From: Uloborus plumipes
Lineage: Eukaryota > Arthropoda > Arachnida > Araneae > Uloboridae
Assembly: GCA_038373865.1 (NCBI GenBank)
Contig: JAXGGA010005806.1
Coordinates: 1-64,000 of the forward strand
Reading direction: 5' to 3'
DNA length: 64,000 nt
Shown here: positions 32,901 through 43,261 of the stretch, piece by piece
How the letters are laid out: every line of letters begins with the position of its first letter
How positions within the stretch are numbered: the stretch's first letter is position 1
The notes under the pieces: model-generated
Database searches by the model: none
Told to the model about the DNA's origin: nothing
What the model saw: only the letters and a program-made list of their open reading frames with translations
Made by a program: the position numbers and the translations under genes

Positions 32901-35900
32901 CAATGTGGGCTTTTCCTGGGACAGAATAACAGCAACATTTTTATTGTTGGGCCAAAAGAAAAAATTCATGACTAAGGTTATTAAAAAAAAGTAACGAACC
33001 TGGAGATCAAGCTCTGGCAAGCATGAATCCATGTTCACCGAGTCACCCAAAGAAGGAAAGTCATTATTCAACAGATCATTTCCTAAGGTATTAATATGAG
33101 GCTTAACTTCCTCCTCCTCTTTCTCTTGCTTGATTTCTTTGATTTCACTTTCTTCATCTGAAATATTCATATCTTCGGTTTTCACTTCAGTTTCATTGTT
33201 CTTAAGTTCTCCTTTTTCTATAAGCTCCAAACGTTCTATAAAATGTATCCAAGATAGAAAATTTAATATGAAGATCTTGGTGGGAAGGGTGGATTTGAAA
33301 AATCAAATCTAGCAATTAAGGTGAAAATATTCATTTGAATATTCTTAAAATATACAAAGAAGAAAAATCTGTGTGCATCCCGCTTTTAACATACATATTT
33401 GTGTCAAACAATGTCATGAGACAACAATTTTTTAAGCATGAGCTTTTAGTTTACATTACTTTTTTGAAAAAGGGACACAAATCAAATCCATAATGTTCCA
33501 GAACATATTATCCATGGATTTTGGGTTTAAAAATATTGCATAAAGCAAACAACCTTGATGCAGATTATAGACTGCAGGGGTGCTGCTGGCAACTCATAAA
33601 ACCAGGTCCCAGGGAATTAAGGTCTTTTGAAAAAATCATGGGTAAAAACCTTATTAATTATTTTCCCCTTGTAAAGAGTGACGTTAAGAGTGGAAATTTT
33701 GTACCAAGTCATATGGAATTCAATAGAAAATTTTAAATTTAGAACCACTAGGCCAGTATGACAGTACAATGTTTTGACATGATGCTAAGGCAAAATATTT
33801 TACAGATCTAGAACTGCCTCAAAAAAAAAAAAAAAGTAATTTAAACTATTCTTGGGGGGGGGGGGGGGAGTTTAAAAAACAATTTCCCTGCTCCTAGGCA
33901 ATACAACTAACTTTTTAATTAAAGTTAGGTGTGGAAGAAAACAAAAATATAAGAAAAAAAAAATTGAAATATAGGATTGTTCTGAGGCCTGAAAAAAATG
34001 AAACAAGGAGGAAATTTTTTTTAAAACTATCATAGAAAACCGGAATTCTGGCAAAAGCCGGAAAAATATCATTCCTGTGTTGAGTGTCCTGAGTTTCTTA
34101 AGCTCTTCGCAGAGCAAAAGAGAAAGAGGCATGGACTGCTGGGTTTTCTAAAAAATCTTAAGCTGATAAGTAGGCAGAGATTCTGATTAAAAAATAACAG
34201 TAAAATGGACAGCTGGATATCTCTCAAAACACATATCATTGATGATCACCTTAAAAGTTTCTATGAAACACGGATGCCTATTCAGGGACAGCGCTACGGA
34301 TTTTAAGTTGTTAGCCAGTAAATTAGCCAAATTTCAAAAGTTTTAGCCAAACTTCGAGAATTTTAGTCAATGAATTTTAATCGTTTGATTTTTTAATGTA
34401 ATACCTGTATTTTTTCCCCAAGTGAAAATTTCTGACAATTTTCTATTCGCCAATACTTTAGGCACATCAGAATTTTTTTCGCCGAATTTTCTATTTTATC
34501 GCATTTGGCGAGGTGGCGAACGCTTAGCGCGGTCCCTGCTATTACAAGAAGCAAGGAGATATTTTACCCATGATATGCAATGTTTTTAACCTCACAACAA
34601 GGGAATCGATGATAAAAGCATGGTAGAAAGCACCATTTCAGGATTAATTTGAAACTGACAGGTCAAACCGTCACAAAACTATACATTTCTTGGTCATTTT
34701 CCACCAATTTGTAGAATTGGTTGAAATATGCTATTAATTTGCAATACATTGGTCTCTCTCATTTATCTTTAATAGTGAAAAAAAACAAAAATTTGTAATT
34801 TTCACTTAAACTCCAGCCTTTTGCTGTTTTCTATGTTTTCACGGGGAAAACAATTAGGAAATTATATTTCATACCCACAAACAGATACTACACTACATGC
34901 TGTTGACAGCATTAAACAAGGAATTAATTCTGATTAAGGAATTAATTTATTTGTAAAACATTATTCCTAAAATAAATCTTCATTAAGCAACTTTAAATTG
35001 ACTATTGTCTTAGAATAAATTTTTTTCTGGGGCTGTGGGAAGTAATACGCTAGAAAACTCTAAATGAACAAGTACACTTAGGATAATACAATAAGAAAAT
35101 TACGACAAATACTTTTTCTATAAAATCCTACTCCACAACAATTTAAATACCTGGATTGGCCATGCTTTTTCTAATAGCTACAGGATCTTTACTGCCCCAT
35201 TTCTGCAATTCTTCTTCCATTTTTTCAATTTTAGCAGGATTCATTGCCCACAAATATCCTTTCCTTTGTGCACTATTTCCTGTTGGCTTCTCTATTTTTT
35301 CAAAACACTTGTTTAAGGACAAATTATGCCGCACCGAATTCTAAAATTTGAAATCAAAAAATTTATCATTGTTTCAAATAAAAATGCTTAAAAATGTAAT
35401 GAAAATTCAGAACATACATTTGAATCATCTTTAGTTAAATTTATAAAATAAAAAAAATTCGTGCATACATAATGTTCACTATTACAGGGTTTGTACTCTA
35501 TTAGAATGAACAATTTTAATGACTTTTGCGGGGCTAAATTTTCATGACCTTCCGATACGAAAAGAATAGAGCTGTTCAACATCATACTTGCCAACTTTTG
35601 GAAAAAAGCATCAGTACCTCGTTAAAACTAATTTGTGATCGAAAGAATTTCAAGTGTACCTTGTACACTGCAACACACACACAACTAAACTATTCTTATT
35701 TGTATTTAAATAAATCTAAGTAAAGTAAAAAATATAGCGAGTGCAACATACTGATATTTTAAAGTTGATTTTTATTTATTTGATTTTTTAAACATTTTAT
35801 AAAAAGGACAAAGTGATAATTAAATTGACAGTCACTACTATGTTTCAATAACTAAAAAATATAGCTCTTTAGAGCCAACAGTGCATTTTACCATAAACAT

Positions 35901-36226
35901 AAACTTACAACATTTAGTAAAACACTAATTGTTTATTTCACACATTTGAAAATTAATTGGTTTCACACAAGTAATGCTTGCAACAATCGATTATAATTTC
36001 TTATCAGTGTAGTAGAAACATAGTAATAAGCAACGAACGTAATTGCGATCCTGTAATCCGTTAATTCAGAAATGAGTGAAAGGATTTTATTGAATCAAAC
36101 GCTTTAATTGATCAAAATTGGCACTAATAATTAGCTAATAATAATAATATTTTAGTAGCTAATATGTCGTCAAAATTACTTACTTTCCATCCATTGGGAG
36201 CAGTCTTGAAATAAGGAAAATTTTCC
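23663..36226 (-). CDS. FoxN1/4-type forkhead transcription factor, 3' half (four exons)
   Basis: Four exons on - join in phase: 36184-36226, 35151-35340, 33000-33235, 23663-23923. The first two give the C-terminal two-thirds of a forkhead winged-helix domain: [14 protein letters not shown], then [15 protein letters not shown] (recognition helix), then [20 protein letters not shown] and a [13 protein letters not shown] tail. KIEKMEEE and SMANP point to the FoxN1/FoxN4 group, not FoxN2/3 or other Fox classes. Third and fourth exons are an acidic, low-complexity tail joined across [14 protein letters not shown], a FoxN4-like activation segment. The protein is a nuclear DNA-binding regulator. The N-terminal forkhead exon and earlier exons were not found up to 64000 and may lie beyond. 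The 9-kb last intron is full of transposons. Confidence 0.88.
24551..25220 (+). pseudogene. Transposase-like remnant in the left arm
   Basis: The + strand frames with shifts read a [12 protein letters not shown] block, a [20 protein letters not shown] block, a poorly kept block around 24850-24910, and [11 protein letters not shown] followed by [13 protein letters not shown]. Several stops and frameshifts occur. The same protein, reversed and differently mutated, is in the right arm (25220-25940, -), where [20 protein letters not shown] is readable. Family assignment is from memory only. Confidence 0.55.
27148..27312. mobile_element. Probable pogo/Tigger fragment
   Basis: GAGTTTCGATAACTCAAAGC near 27143 and the right end CTATTGAGACTTGACTGTA (27293-27312) have the AACTCGA and CTGTA features of pogo-type MITEs. 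The left terminus was not found. Confidence 0.35.
27470..29240. mobile_element. TIR element with GGNNATTNCAGCNAAAATGGTAC ends
   Basis: GGTCATTTCAGCGAAAATGG at 27470 is inverted at CCATTTTGGCTGGAATAACC (to about 29240); the complementarity covers about 30 bp including GGTACAAATCA. A second element (28227-29048) lies inside. The TSD is unclear, and the superfamily was not assigned. Confidence 0.5.
28227..29048. mobile_element. hAT-like element with GATTTAAATCA termini
   Basis: AGGGTGTCAATGATTTAAAT (28227) and ATCATTGATTTTTTACACCCT (to 29048) are inverted. ATTTAAATCA is repeated several times at the left end (28240-28322). No clean TSD was found. There is no coding capacity. Confidence 0.6.
29614..29637. 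repeat. (TTA)n microsatellite
   Basis: Eight uninterrupted TTA units at the end of the tandem array. Confidence 0.9.
30486..30776 (-). repeat. tRNA-derived SINE, copy 2
   Basis: The complement of 30776-30486 follows copy 1 (9792-10100): GTCGGACTCGTAACCGGAGG, GATCCACCGTC, AATGATGGC, GTGAAACGATACCTCCTGG, AAAGCGCTCTT. The B-box region GGTCCCGGGCCGATC is more decayed than in copy 1. The two copies diverge after the GCGCTCT motif, so they may have different 3' tails. It lies inside the 26145-32030 element. Confidence 0.78.
30797..31140 (+). repeat. Retroposon-like 3' end, copy 1
   Basis: The segment ends AATCGTTAGAGCCGTTTTCG-AGATCCGAAA plus a short TA microsatellite and is repeated at 31430-31830. 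Shared landmarks include GATTAAATATGAAATCCA, AATCATAAAGAAAAT and TGAAGGCACAAAAAA. The GAGCCGTTTTCGAGATC-type end with an A-rich simple tail resembles the 3' ends of arthropod non-LTR elements. There is no ORF. Confidence 0.55.
31430..31830 (+). repeat. Retroposon-like 3' end, copy 2, with (AAAT)n(AT)n tail
   Basis: Same family as 30797-31140, with a longer tail of AAAT units and (AT)n at 31756-31801. Both copies are followed by the identical phrase AGAATTGCTCGTTTAAAGAT, so the pair probably arose by local duplication. More diverged relatives lie at 56460-56580 (+) and 61000-61110 (-). Confidence 0.6.
32300..32999 (-). other. FoxN intron sequence
   Basis: AT-rich intron DNA between the foldback element and the acidic-linker exon. 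It holds a G-run at 32838-32849. Open frames running past the exon donor at 33000 are intron read-through. Confidence 0.6.
33000..33235 (-). CDS. FoxN exon: acidic linker
   Basis: The acceptor CATTTTATAG precedes AA-CGT; with the G left by the previous exon this makes GAA and a frame [12 protein letters not shown]. The 236 nt end in phase 0 at CTCCAG|GTTCGT. The peptide is highly acidic ([11 protein letters not shown]) and ends SCLPELDLQ. Reading past the donor gives only intron-like residues. Confidence 0.85.
33236..34282 (-). other. FoxN intron, unrecognised sequence
   Basis: Only AT-rich DNA, A-runs (33819-33834) and a G-run (33853-33869) were seen. The 71-codon + frame at 33521 shows no domain. 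Confidence 0.55.
34283..34538. mobile_element. hAT-like MITE, 256 bp
   Basis: CAGGGACAGCGCTACG and the right end CTTAGCGCGGTCCCTG are inverted termini with two mismatches. Flanks CCTATT and CTATTA suggest an imperfect TSD. The interior repeats TTAGCCAAATTTC-type phrases. It lies in a FoxN intron. Confidence 0.7.
34539..35150 (-). other. FoxN intron, unrecognised sequence
   Basis: AT-rich; no ORF, TIR or conserved element recognised. Confidence 0.5.
35151..35340 (-). CDS. FoxN exon: recognition helix and wing of forkhead domain
   Basis: The acceptor TTCAAATTTTAG precedes AATTCGGTGCGGCAT (N-S-V-R-H). The donor CCAG|GTATTT leaves one base (phase 1). The 190 nt encode the helix-3 sequence [13 protein letters not shown], wing 1 and the basic/acidic end [13 protein letters not shown]. 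Confidence 0.93.
35341..36183 (-). other. FoxN intron inside the forkhead domain, with solitary transposon ends
   Basis: This 843-bp intron separates GWK from NSVRH. It contains a hAT-like start, CAGGGTTTGTACTC (about 35485), and CATACTTGCCAACTTTTGG (35585), the latter matching the terminal repeat of the 48609-53820 element. Neither has a recognised partner. A TAA-rich tract lies at 36130-36150. Confidence 0.6.
36184..36226 (-). CDS. FoxN exon: middle of forkhead domain
   Basis: The acceptor TTTTATCTTGCAG precedes G|GAAAATTTTCC, and the donor is AAA|GTAAGTAA. The 43 nt give one base plus 14 codons ending TAPNGWK in phase 0. Short, but a near-perfect match to the conserved [13 protein letters not shown] block. 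Confidence 0.9.
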
Positions 36227-36417
36227 CTGCAAGATAAAACAAAGCCTTTTTAAGAATTCATTGCAGCAACTGCTTTTACAACATACAGTATTAGAATTCA
36301 AAATTTAATTTCATATGATGTAACAACTGAGAACCTTAGAATGCCTGCAACGGATTAAAGTGATAACAACATTGGGACTAAGGATAAGGAATAAACTAAG
36401 GATAAAATGACGTACAG

Positions 36418-36724
36418 CAGGGTTCGAAATTACTGCAGGTCCCAGATTAGTGAAACTCGCCTTGGACCACCAGAAAAAAATTAGTGGTCCGCGGGACCAC
36501 CCGCAGCAGCAAAATTGTCAATCCGCTAAACCTACGTGTTCTTTCGCCAATCGACTGTGTTTTTTACTATAAAATCAATGAGTTACAAATGAAACAATTT
36601 TATCTAAAATAAAAGTAATTATAAAGTAAATGATTTTAAGTACAAACATGTTTAGTATTAAATCTAAAGTGGACCAGTAATGTTGTCTGCAGACCAGTAG
36701 GCTTTTTTACTAATTCTAACACTG
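36418..36724. mobile_element. Probable hAT-like MITE, about 307 bp
   Basis: CAGGGTTCGAAATTACTG at the left and TTACTAATTCTAACACTG at the right are weakly inverted. Internally, GGACCACC and GGACCAGTA phrases occur near both ends. No clean TSD was found. Confidence 0.5.
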
Positions 36725-36876
36725 TAAAGTACATTATTTCTATATTTTAGGACTTTTTGAAAGATAATTTTTTAAAATGTATATGTTTCATTTCATAAGT
36801 TTAATTAAAGCTCATTAGAAGAATTATTTGGTGAGTATTTAAATATTCATAATAATTTAGCAGCATTTTTAGTATA

Positions 36877-37176
36877 CAGTAAACTCCCGATTATCAGCGG
36901 AATAGGGAGGCACAGTAAACAAGGACAGGTGATTATTGCGGATAATCAAACAATAGGTAAAAAACAATATTAATGTATGCGATAGCTAAAAAAAACATCA
37001 AATAACACAACACATGCATTTAAATTAAAGCTAAACATGACAAATTTAATGTAAAATGTCTTGAAAAGTTAAATGCGACCAATAACGCACTTTCATTTTA
37101 TTACATTCAGAGAATCTCACTGTAAAGAAAAGAAAATTACATAGTGAAAGACTCGAGGATAATTGGGAGTTTACTG
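36877..37176. mobile_element. pogo/Tigger-like MITE, 300 bp, TA target
   Basis: CAGTAAACTCCCGATTATC (36877) and GATAATTGGGAGTTTACTG (to 37176) are inverted with one mismatch. TA flanks both sides (36875-36876, 37177-37178). Confidence 0.88.
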
Positions 37177-37342
37177 TATTTATTGGGGATAGAACAAAGC
37201 GTTTGGAAACCTCAAGCTTCAACTACTTTGCGGAGCCTTTGGCCTGGCCAATTTATAAGGTGTGATTTGACCGCTTTGACCAACAATTAGTTAGAAAGAT
37301 TAATTTTACAATTATAATAGTATAAAACATTATCCTTTAAAC

Positions 37343-39377
37343 CAGTGGTGGCCAACCCGCGGCACGCGTGCCACAGTGTGGCACGGCGGAGTATTTAGAG
37401 TGGCACGCGAAGACTTACTGAACTGTTTTCAAAATTGAGAAAATAATGTGGTTTTCAGCAATTTTGTGGAACTTTTTAAACCTTATTCTCATAGTTGAAA
37501 AAATCCCTTTAAAATCTTACTGCTAATTCATTTGTATTTAATTACAAATATAATACGCTATAAAGCTTAATCTGGTCAAAAGCTTAATCTGGAGATGTTA
37601 TCGTGCGTTCTATAAATGATTTGGGCAAGAATCCAAAGAGCGAGAGCTGAGGGAGAACGTTCCCGAAACTCTAAGTGATTCTGAGGATTCCGACTCAGAC
37701 TCGGATGGTTTTTTAACGGATGGCACAACCTAATCATGTTCTACCAAAGATGGTTCAGCAAATGACCAGAAATTTGAATTACCACTGCCAGGGAAGTCTT
37801 TGAGCTAAAACTTTATAAATTAACTTAACTGTTAGCCACTGTCGGATCTAGCAAAGGGGCCCTAGCTTCGGGCAGCAAAACTTAAGTGTATCGAAAGCCC
37901 AAATGCGGTTCTAAAAATATGTCATGAACTCCCTAGGAGTCCGAAAAATTCTTAAAATTACGTTTTTCACCCTCTTATTGCAGAAAATTTCTGGAGAAGT
38001 GTTCCGACCCCCACTTCCTTTCCTAAGATCCCTATGTTTAGAAATGCATTTTAGTGCATAAATTCTAAACATTTCCAGAGAAAAGCCGCTTTTCTACCTC
38101 TTCTCTTAAATTAGCCAAATGTATCCTAAAATGACATTTTTGAAACTTATTTTTCAAAAAGATTACAGTGCGGATTCCCCTTTCCATTTCCTGACGTCGC
38201 CAACTTTGTGTATGTTTTTAAACGAAGGAGCCTTCGAATTTACCAACCTTTTCATTAACATCACCTACTATTTCACGAATTGCATGGTTAGAGCCTAAAG
38301 ATGGAAACATTTCTGGCGGGACCCCTGAACTCTCCTAAACAATCTAAGAGTGCATCTTTTAGTTTTCAATTTTGAGATTATTAATGGAAGAGCAAACACT
38401 ACTTCCTCCAATATCATAAATATAGTCTAAAACTCCATTTTTAAAACTTCAGTTTAAAAAACTTTCCCATGACAGCCTCCAAATCCCGAGCCTTCCAAAG
38501 TTATTAAAGATAGTCTAAAATTTATTTACAGACCTTAATTTAGAAAACTTTCTTATGAAGGGCTTTCGAATTCACAGTTTCCCAAACGTTACTACAAAAG
38601 ATGCCGTGAAATTAAAGTTAAACCGCGAAGAGATGGCGAGTCAATTGGAAACGAAAATGGATCACTTCATTTAAAAATAGGTCGGATTAGAGAGAAAGCA
38701 TAACTTCACTGCTTACGTATTCCAGCAGATCCAACCTATTTCGAAATGAAGTGGTCCGTTTCCGCTTCCAGTCGATACACCATTTCTTTGCGGTTCGACT
38801 ATACGTGTTTACGATTTCAGTTTTGAAAACGATTCGAGGGATATCTCTACATTCTCCCTCTTAGTTAAAGTCTGCAGATATGGCCAGACCTGAACCTTTC
38901 GTTCTCAATATTTACTCAAAAATGACTTCACACAATGTCGCGAAAAATTTCAGTGGAAACCCTGAAAGGTACCTTTCTCCTATCGTTTTCAAATAAAACC
39001 TAAAGTCACATTTTTAGGACAATTCCGAACACGCTTTAGAAAAGATGAACTTGATAACATTAAGGTTTCGCTCTATGTGACAGTCTACAATTTTACTTTT
39101 CAAACTTCAATGCTGAAAACTTTCCAGAGAGCGAGAGCCCCTACCAATTTACCGTTTCCATAACCTGACCAAAGGTAGCAAAAAACGAGTTTTCCCTGCA
39201 CAGAGCTTCTTCACTGCTCAAACTTAGAGAAATACTATAGTACTTGAGCAAAAGTTACACAATCAGCCCATAAATTAAAAAAAATTCTCTTTTTTGTCCT
39301 TGAAAAATTGAAAGTGGCACGCGAAATATTTCTTTTCTTGAAAGTGGCACTTTTCCCAAAAAGGTTGGCCACCCCTG
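37343..39377. mobile_element. hAT-like element, 2035 bp, TSD CTTTAAAC
   Basis: CAGTGGTGGCCAACC (37343) and GGTTGGCCACCCCTG (to 39377) are inverted, with identical 8-bp duplications CTTTAAAC at 37335-37342 and 39378-39385. GTGGCAC motifs recur next to both ends. The interior is a series of degenerate ~100-bp repeats with AGTCTAAAA and TTTTAAAACT phrases. No transposase is present. Confidence 0.93.
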
Positions 39378-39385
39378 CTTTAAAC

Positions 39386-39952
39386 CATGCACAATTGCTC
39401 CTCAAAATAAAACATGTGGTTATAAGTATAAAATTAAACATTTTTTTACCCAAATACATTAGTTTACAAAATTTATCCCATTTTGTTATTTATCAAGATA
39501 ATTGATAAAGATTCAGGATCATTAAATATCCATAGAATTATCAAAAAGTAAAAAATAAAAGCTGAATTTTTATTATAAAGCACTAGGCCAGTAGAGTTTA
39601 AGATATAGAAGTAGTAATAATTTCTTGTTGAATGCAATGTTGAATATTGTGCAATGTAATATTTGATTCTCTGGGTTGGTAACTAAAAACATCCTTAACT
39701 GCAGAAGACATTTTTAATGTTTCAAATGATGCTTCATATTACTTATTTGCAATAAAAGATTAGAAATATCTGTTTTTCTAACACTAACAATGCAAAAAAT
39801 AAATAAATTAATTAATTAATATGTACCTTAGAACCAGACTATTAATTTCATTTTCGTAATTTTTTCAGGAGAGGGTGAAAACGATAGCATTGTGCATGTT
39901 GTTGTGTCTTGAACCTGGCAACAAGTATTTACAAGTTTTTTACCAAGCTGTG
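39386..39952. other. AT-rich interval, no gene recognised
   Basis: AT-rich sequence with an AATTAATT run near 39800. Nothing further was supported. Confidence 0.5.
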
Positions 39953-39960
39953 CTAATTAC

Positions 39961-40729
39961 AGGAGTGATTGTGAGTTCGTGAAAAAATACCTGAAAGTTT
40001 TAAAGAGAAAATGTGTGAGTGCCCCCCCCACCACACGTTTTTTTAAAACTAAGGCCCCTATTACTTAAGCACAAGTAATTTTATAATAAAACATATATAA
40101 TAATTAATTGCTTTTCATAAAGAATCAACACACATTTCATATATTCAAATAGTTTCAGAAAATTTTTAGATGAAGAAACTGTGCATGCATTCAATTAAAT
40201 TGTAAATGAGTAAAAAGTTACTTTTGAGCTGGTGTTGCAAATTATGTAAAAAAAAAAAAGGCAACACTAAAAGTTTAACAGAATTACTGTTTGCTGTGTG
40301 AAAATATTTATAAAAAGCAATGAAAGTTGCATTTGTTACTGAAAATATGGAAAAGAATTTATCTAGATGCCCCCAGTACCTATAAATCTCCTAACGAATA
40401 CAATATGACCTGAGTCAAAGATTTCATATTTATTAATACTGCAGGGAAATACTATTTAAAGATGTTACATATGAGTTAAATAAAATAATTTATTAAAGTT
40501 AAAAAAAAATTGAATGGCGTCTTAACATTTCTATTCGATGAATATCATTAATAATTATTGGTACAATCACTGAAAATTCAAAGAAGCAAAAAAATACTGG
40601 AGTTGGGAAGATAAAAGCACAATTAAAAATATTTTATTTCTGATATTTTTGAACATGAAAATAGAAAATACCAGAATAGATCATGAAAATACCGGAAATC
40701 CGGTAAAATACCGGAATACAATCACCCCT
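39961..40729. mobile_element. hAT-like element, 769 bp
   Basis: AGGAGTGATTG (39961) and CAATCACCCCT (to 40729) are inverted with one mismatch. Flanks CTAATTAC (39953-39960) and GTAATTAC (40730-40737) match at 7 of 8 positions. AATACCGG motifs cluster at the right end. There is no ORF. Confidence 0.75.
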
Positions 40730-40737
40730 GTAATTAC

Positions 40738-41523
40738 TGCGGTTGCTACGGTTACTATTTTCAGTTTCTTTCCTGTTCCAAAAATGTGTTAGCGAATCAC
40801 CCAACAGGTTCATGAGGCAAGTTTGGGGCCTCAACAAAGCAGCGAGCCTCGAAACCGTGGAGTGTCACAGCCTCAAACACAAAATTTTTGGATTGTGTGG
40901 CCAGCCCACTTGAAAAAAACAAGCTATGTCGGTAAAGTGGATATTTTCAAAATTTACTGTAAATTGAAAACATTTATTGCAGATAAAAACTAAATATTGC
41001 AAATATTTTGATCAATAGCAATTGGTATTGCTCAAACACAATTTAAATATTAAGTCTTGTTACAATTTTTGATCAGTTTCTCCTGGGTTGGCCTGTTTTT
41101 GCCGAAGGTGGAAAAAACCATCCCGGTGAGAATAACTTTTTGTTAGTTTTCGCCAAAGTAGCAAAAATAGTTAACTTTATTTACGAAAAATTTTCAAAAA
41201 TTTTACTTGAAAGTTTTTTATTTTTATTTTTTTAACCAAGACTGTTCATTGCATCATTCAACCTACTCTTTCTCTCTCAGAAAAAAGGCTTCTTTGGTAA
41301 ATACTATCACAGAATTAAGGGGAGATAATATTTATAAAATAAGTCAATGGCTATCCAAAGCTGAATAGCAAAAACGAGTTTTGAAACATTTTTTCCTAAT
41401 CTATTTCAAGTTTTTTTCTCCTCAAGAATAATTTTAAAATATTTTAATTATTTACAATTAATAACAATGAAATTTTAAATTAATTTTCTGATTTTACTCT
41501 CAATTTACTTTGTCAAAATTATA
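40738..41523. other. Interval without recognised gene
   Basis: Mostly AT-rich. The GC-richer 40738-40910 part (CAGTTTCTTTCCTG, GCGAGCCTCGAAACCG) shows no domain or terminus. Confidence 0.45.
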
Positions 41524-42467
41524 TCATAGGATGGGGTAACTTTGGGACTGGGTAACATTGGGACAACGGGTTAATTTTAGTTTGCAGGATTCCCTGAGGG
41601 ACACACTGCGTAGGTTCAATCTGCAAACGCATTCTTTGTTTAGTTCTGTACCCTGCCACTACCTGGCGGCAGTTTTCAGAACCAGTTTACTACCACGTTG
41701 TGACAGCCAAGTTTTATTTCTTGCCATTGTTTTTCACAAAATTCTTGTTTTGATGAAACTTTCTCTTCTGCCTCAAGAACTGTAAACTTCAGATCACTTT
41801 CAAGTACGTATACATAATACCAAACATCTTCTTAAGTATTTTACATAGAATTAACAATGTTATTAAAGTATTTTGTTTTATATAACCTATAAACTAAATT
41901 TTCAACTCTTTAAGGGGTAATTTTGGGACAGCCCCAAAGTTTATACTGTTTTTTTTTTTTACAATAGATGTTTTTTTTTTTCAGCATTGCATTGGACAAT
42001 AAAACGCCTAGAAATTATAAAAGAGCTCTTGGCACACGGCCCTACAGAAATTACACTGAAGAAAATTTACAAGAGGCTTTACTAGCAATCAAGAACAAGA
42101 CACTGTCGATCCGAAATGCAATTGGTTTCACACTCTTGTATACCAATAATACCTTGTCTTTTCTTAGGTAGATAATGCACTTATACAATATTGTGGGGTA
42201 AGATTGGTACAAAGTCATGTTTCTTGCTATTTCTAATGGAAATAATGCACTGTCCCAATTTTACCCCAATTAGTGGGGTAAGATTTGGACAGTTTAAAAT
42301 ATTTCTTAATAAAATACCCTTGTTCCTAGAGTTATTGTCTTATTATATTTTGTTAGAGGAAAACAGGCTTTACATATTAATAATTTTTTCAGTAACCTAA
42401 CTTAAAAAATGAAAAAAGGAACAGCGTAAAACTTTGAAAAGTGTCCCAAAGTTACCCCATCCTACGG
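41524..42467 (+). mobile_element. pogo-like element, 944 bp, TA target
   Basis: TCATAGGATGGGGTAACTTT (41524) and AAAGTTACCCCATCCTACGG (to 42467) are inverted with two mismatches. TA flanks both ends (41522-41523, 42468-42469). GGGTAA-TTGGGAC phrases recur through the element. It retains one transposase exon at 41985-42171. Confidence 0.8.
41985..42171 (+). pseudogene. psq-type HTH exon of a pogo/Tigger transposase
   Basis: After a T-rich acceptor ending TTTTCAG (41984), the frame reads LDNKTPRNYKRALGTRPYRN, then YTEENLQEALLAIKNKTLSI. This is the N-terminal psq/CENP-B-like DNA-binding helix-turn-helix of pogo-family transposases. The last helix, expected to be YGIP.STL, is garbled (LLYTNNTLSF) by small indels before a stop near 42171. 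The DDE domain is absent. Confidence 0.7.
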
Positions 42468-42469
42468 TA

Positions 42470-43200
42470 CTGATTTTCAGTAAATTTTTTGATATCCAGC
42501 AATTTTTTCTAGTCTTTGCCAGTTTTTACCACTGTCCCAGCAAAAATACCATTTTTCCAGCAAAATGCCCAACCCCCATACCTGGTCCAGAAATTTCCAT
42601 CTTCTTTTCCTGACAACTTATTAGGTATTAGAGAAATAATGCTGCAGATTAACATTTATTCCTTTATTTTTAAATACTTAAGCAATAATTATTTCAATTT
42701 ATAAATTCAATTGAATATTAATTTTAAATATAATATCTATTTAAAAAGTTCAATATAATAATGCTTTTTCCAAATTTGCCAAATTAGAATGTTTTAAGTG
42801 GTCACAGTGACCTCTCTTCAAGACTCTCTGATATAAAAAGTAAAAGTTGCAAGCAGTAGTTTGGTGTACAATGTTTGAATGATTCAAGGAAAAACCCGAA
42901 AAAACCTGTGTCTTTCATCAAAAACCCGAAAAAAAAAATCTGGGTTTTTCGTCAAAAACAAAGGCGGGCTGGGTTTTTTCAAACCCTGTCATGGGTATAC
43001 AAAATGAAAACATTCCGTAAGATAATTTAACTTACTCCAAAACAAAAAAAAATTGCTTTTGTAATGGAATCGGCTTAGCGTGATGTGTATAAAATTCAGA
43101 ATAAAGCTGCATATATCAATAACCTGTGCACTTCGGAAGATAAAGTTTCTAAGACTATTTCAAATAAATATTTTTAAAAAAATCAAAAGAAAGCAGGAAA
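42470..43200. other. AT-rich interval with a solitary hAT-like right end
   Basis: GGGTTTTTTCAAACCCTG at 42971-42988 looks like a hAT right terminus, preceded by repeated AAAAACCCGAAAAA phrases (42892-42960). No left terminus was found. Otherwise unremarkable. Confidence 0.5.
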
Positions 43201-43261
43201 CAGGGTTCGTAAATATCGTGATATTTTTGAAAATATGGAAAATATCTAATATTTTGATATA

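Noticed and set aside
41558..41785. 75-codon ORF beginning MGQRVNFSLQDSL
   Set aside because: No domain, inside a TIR-bounded non-autonomous element; a chance frame is more likely.
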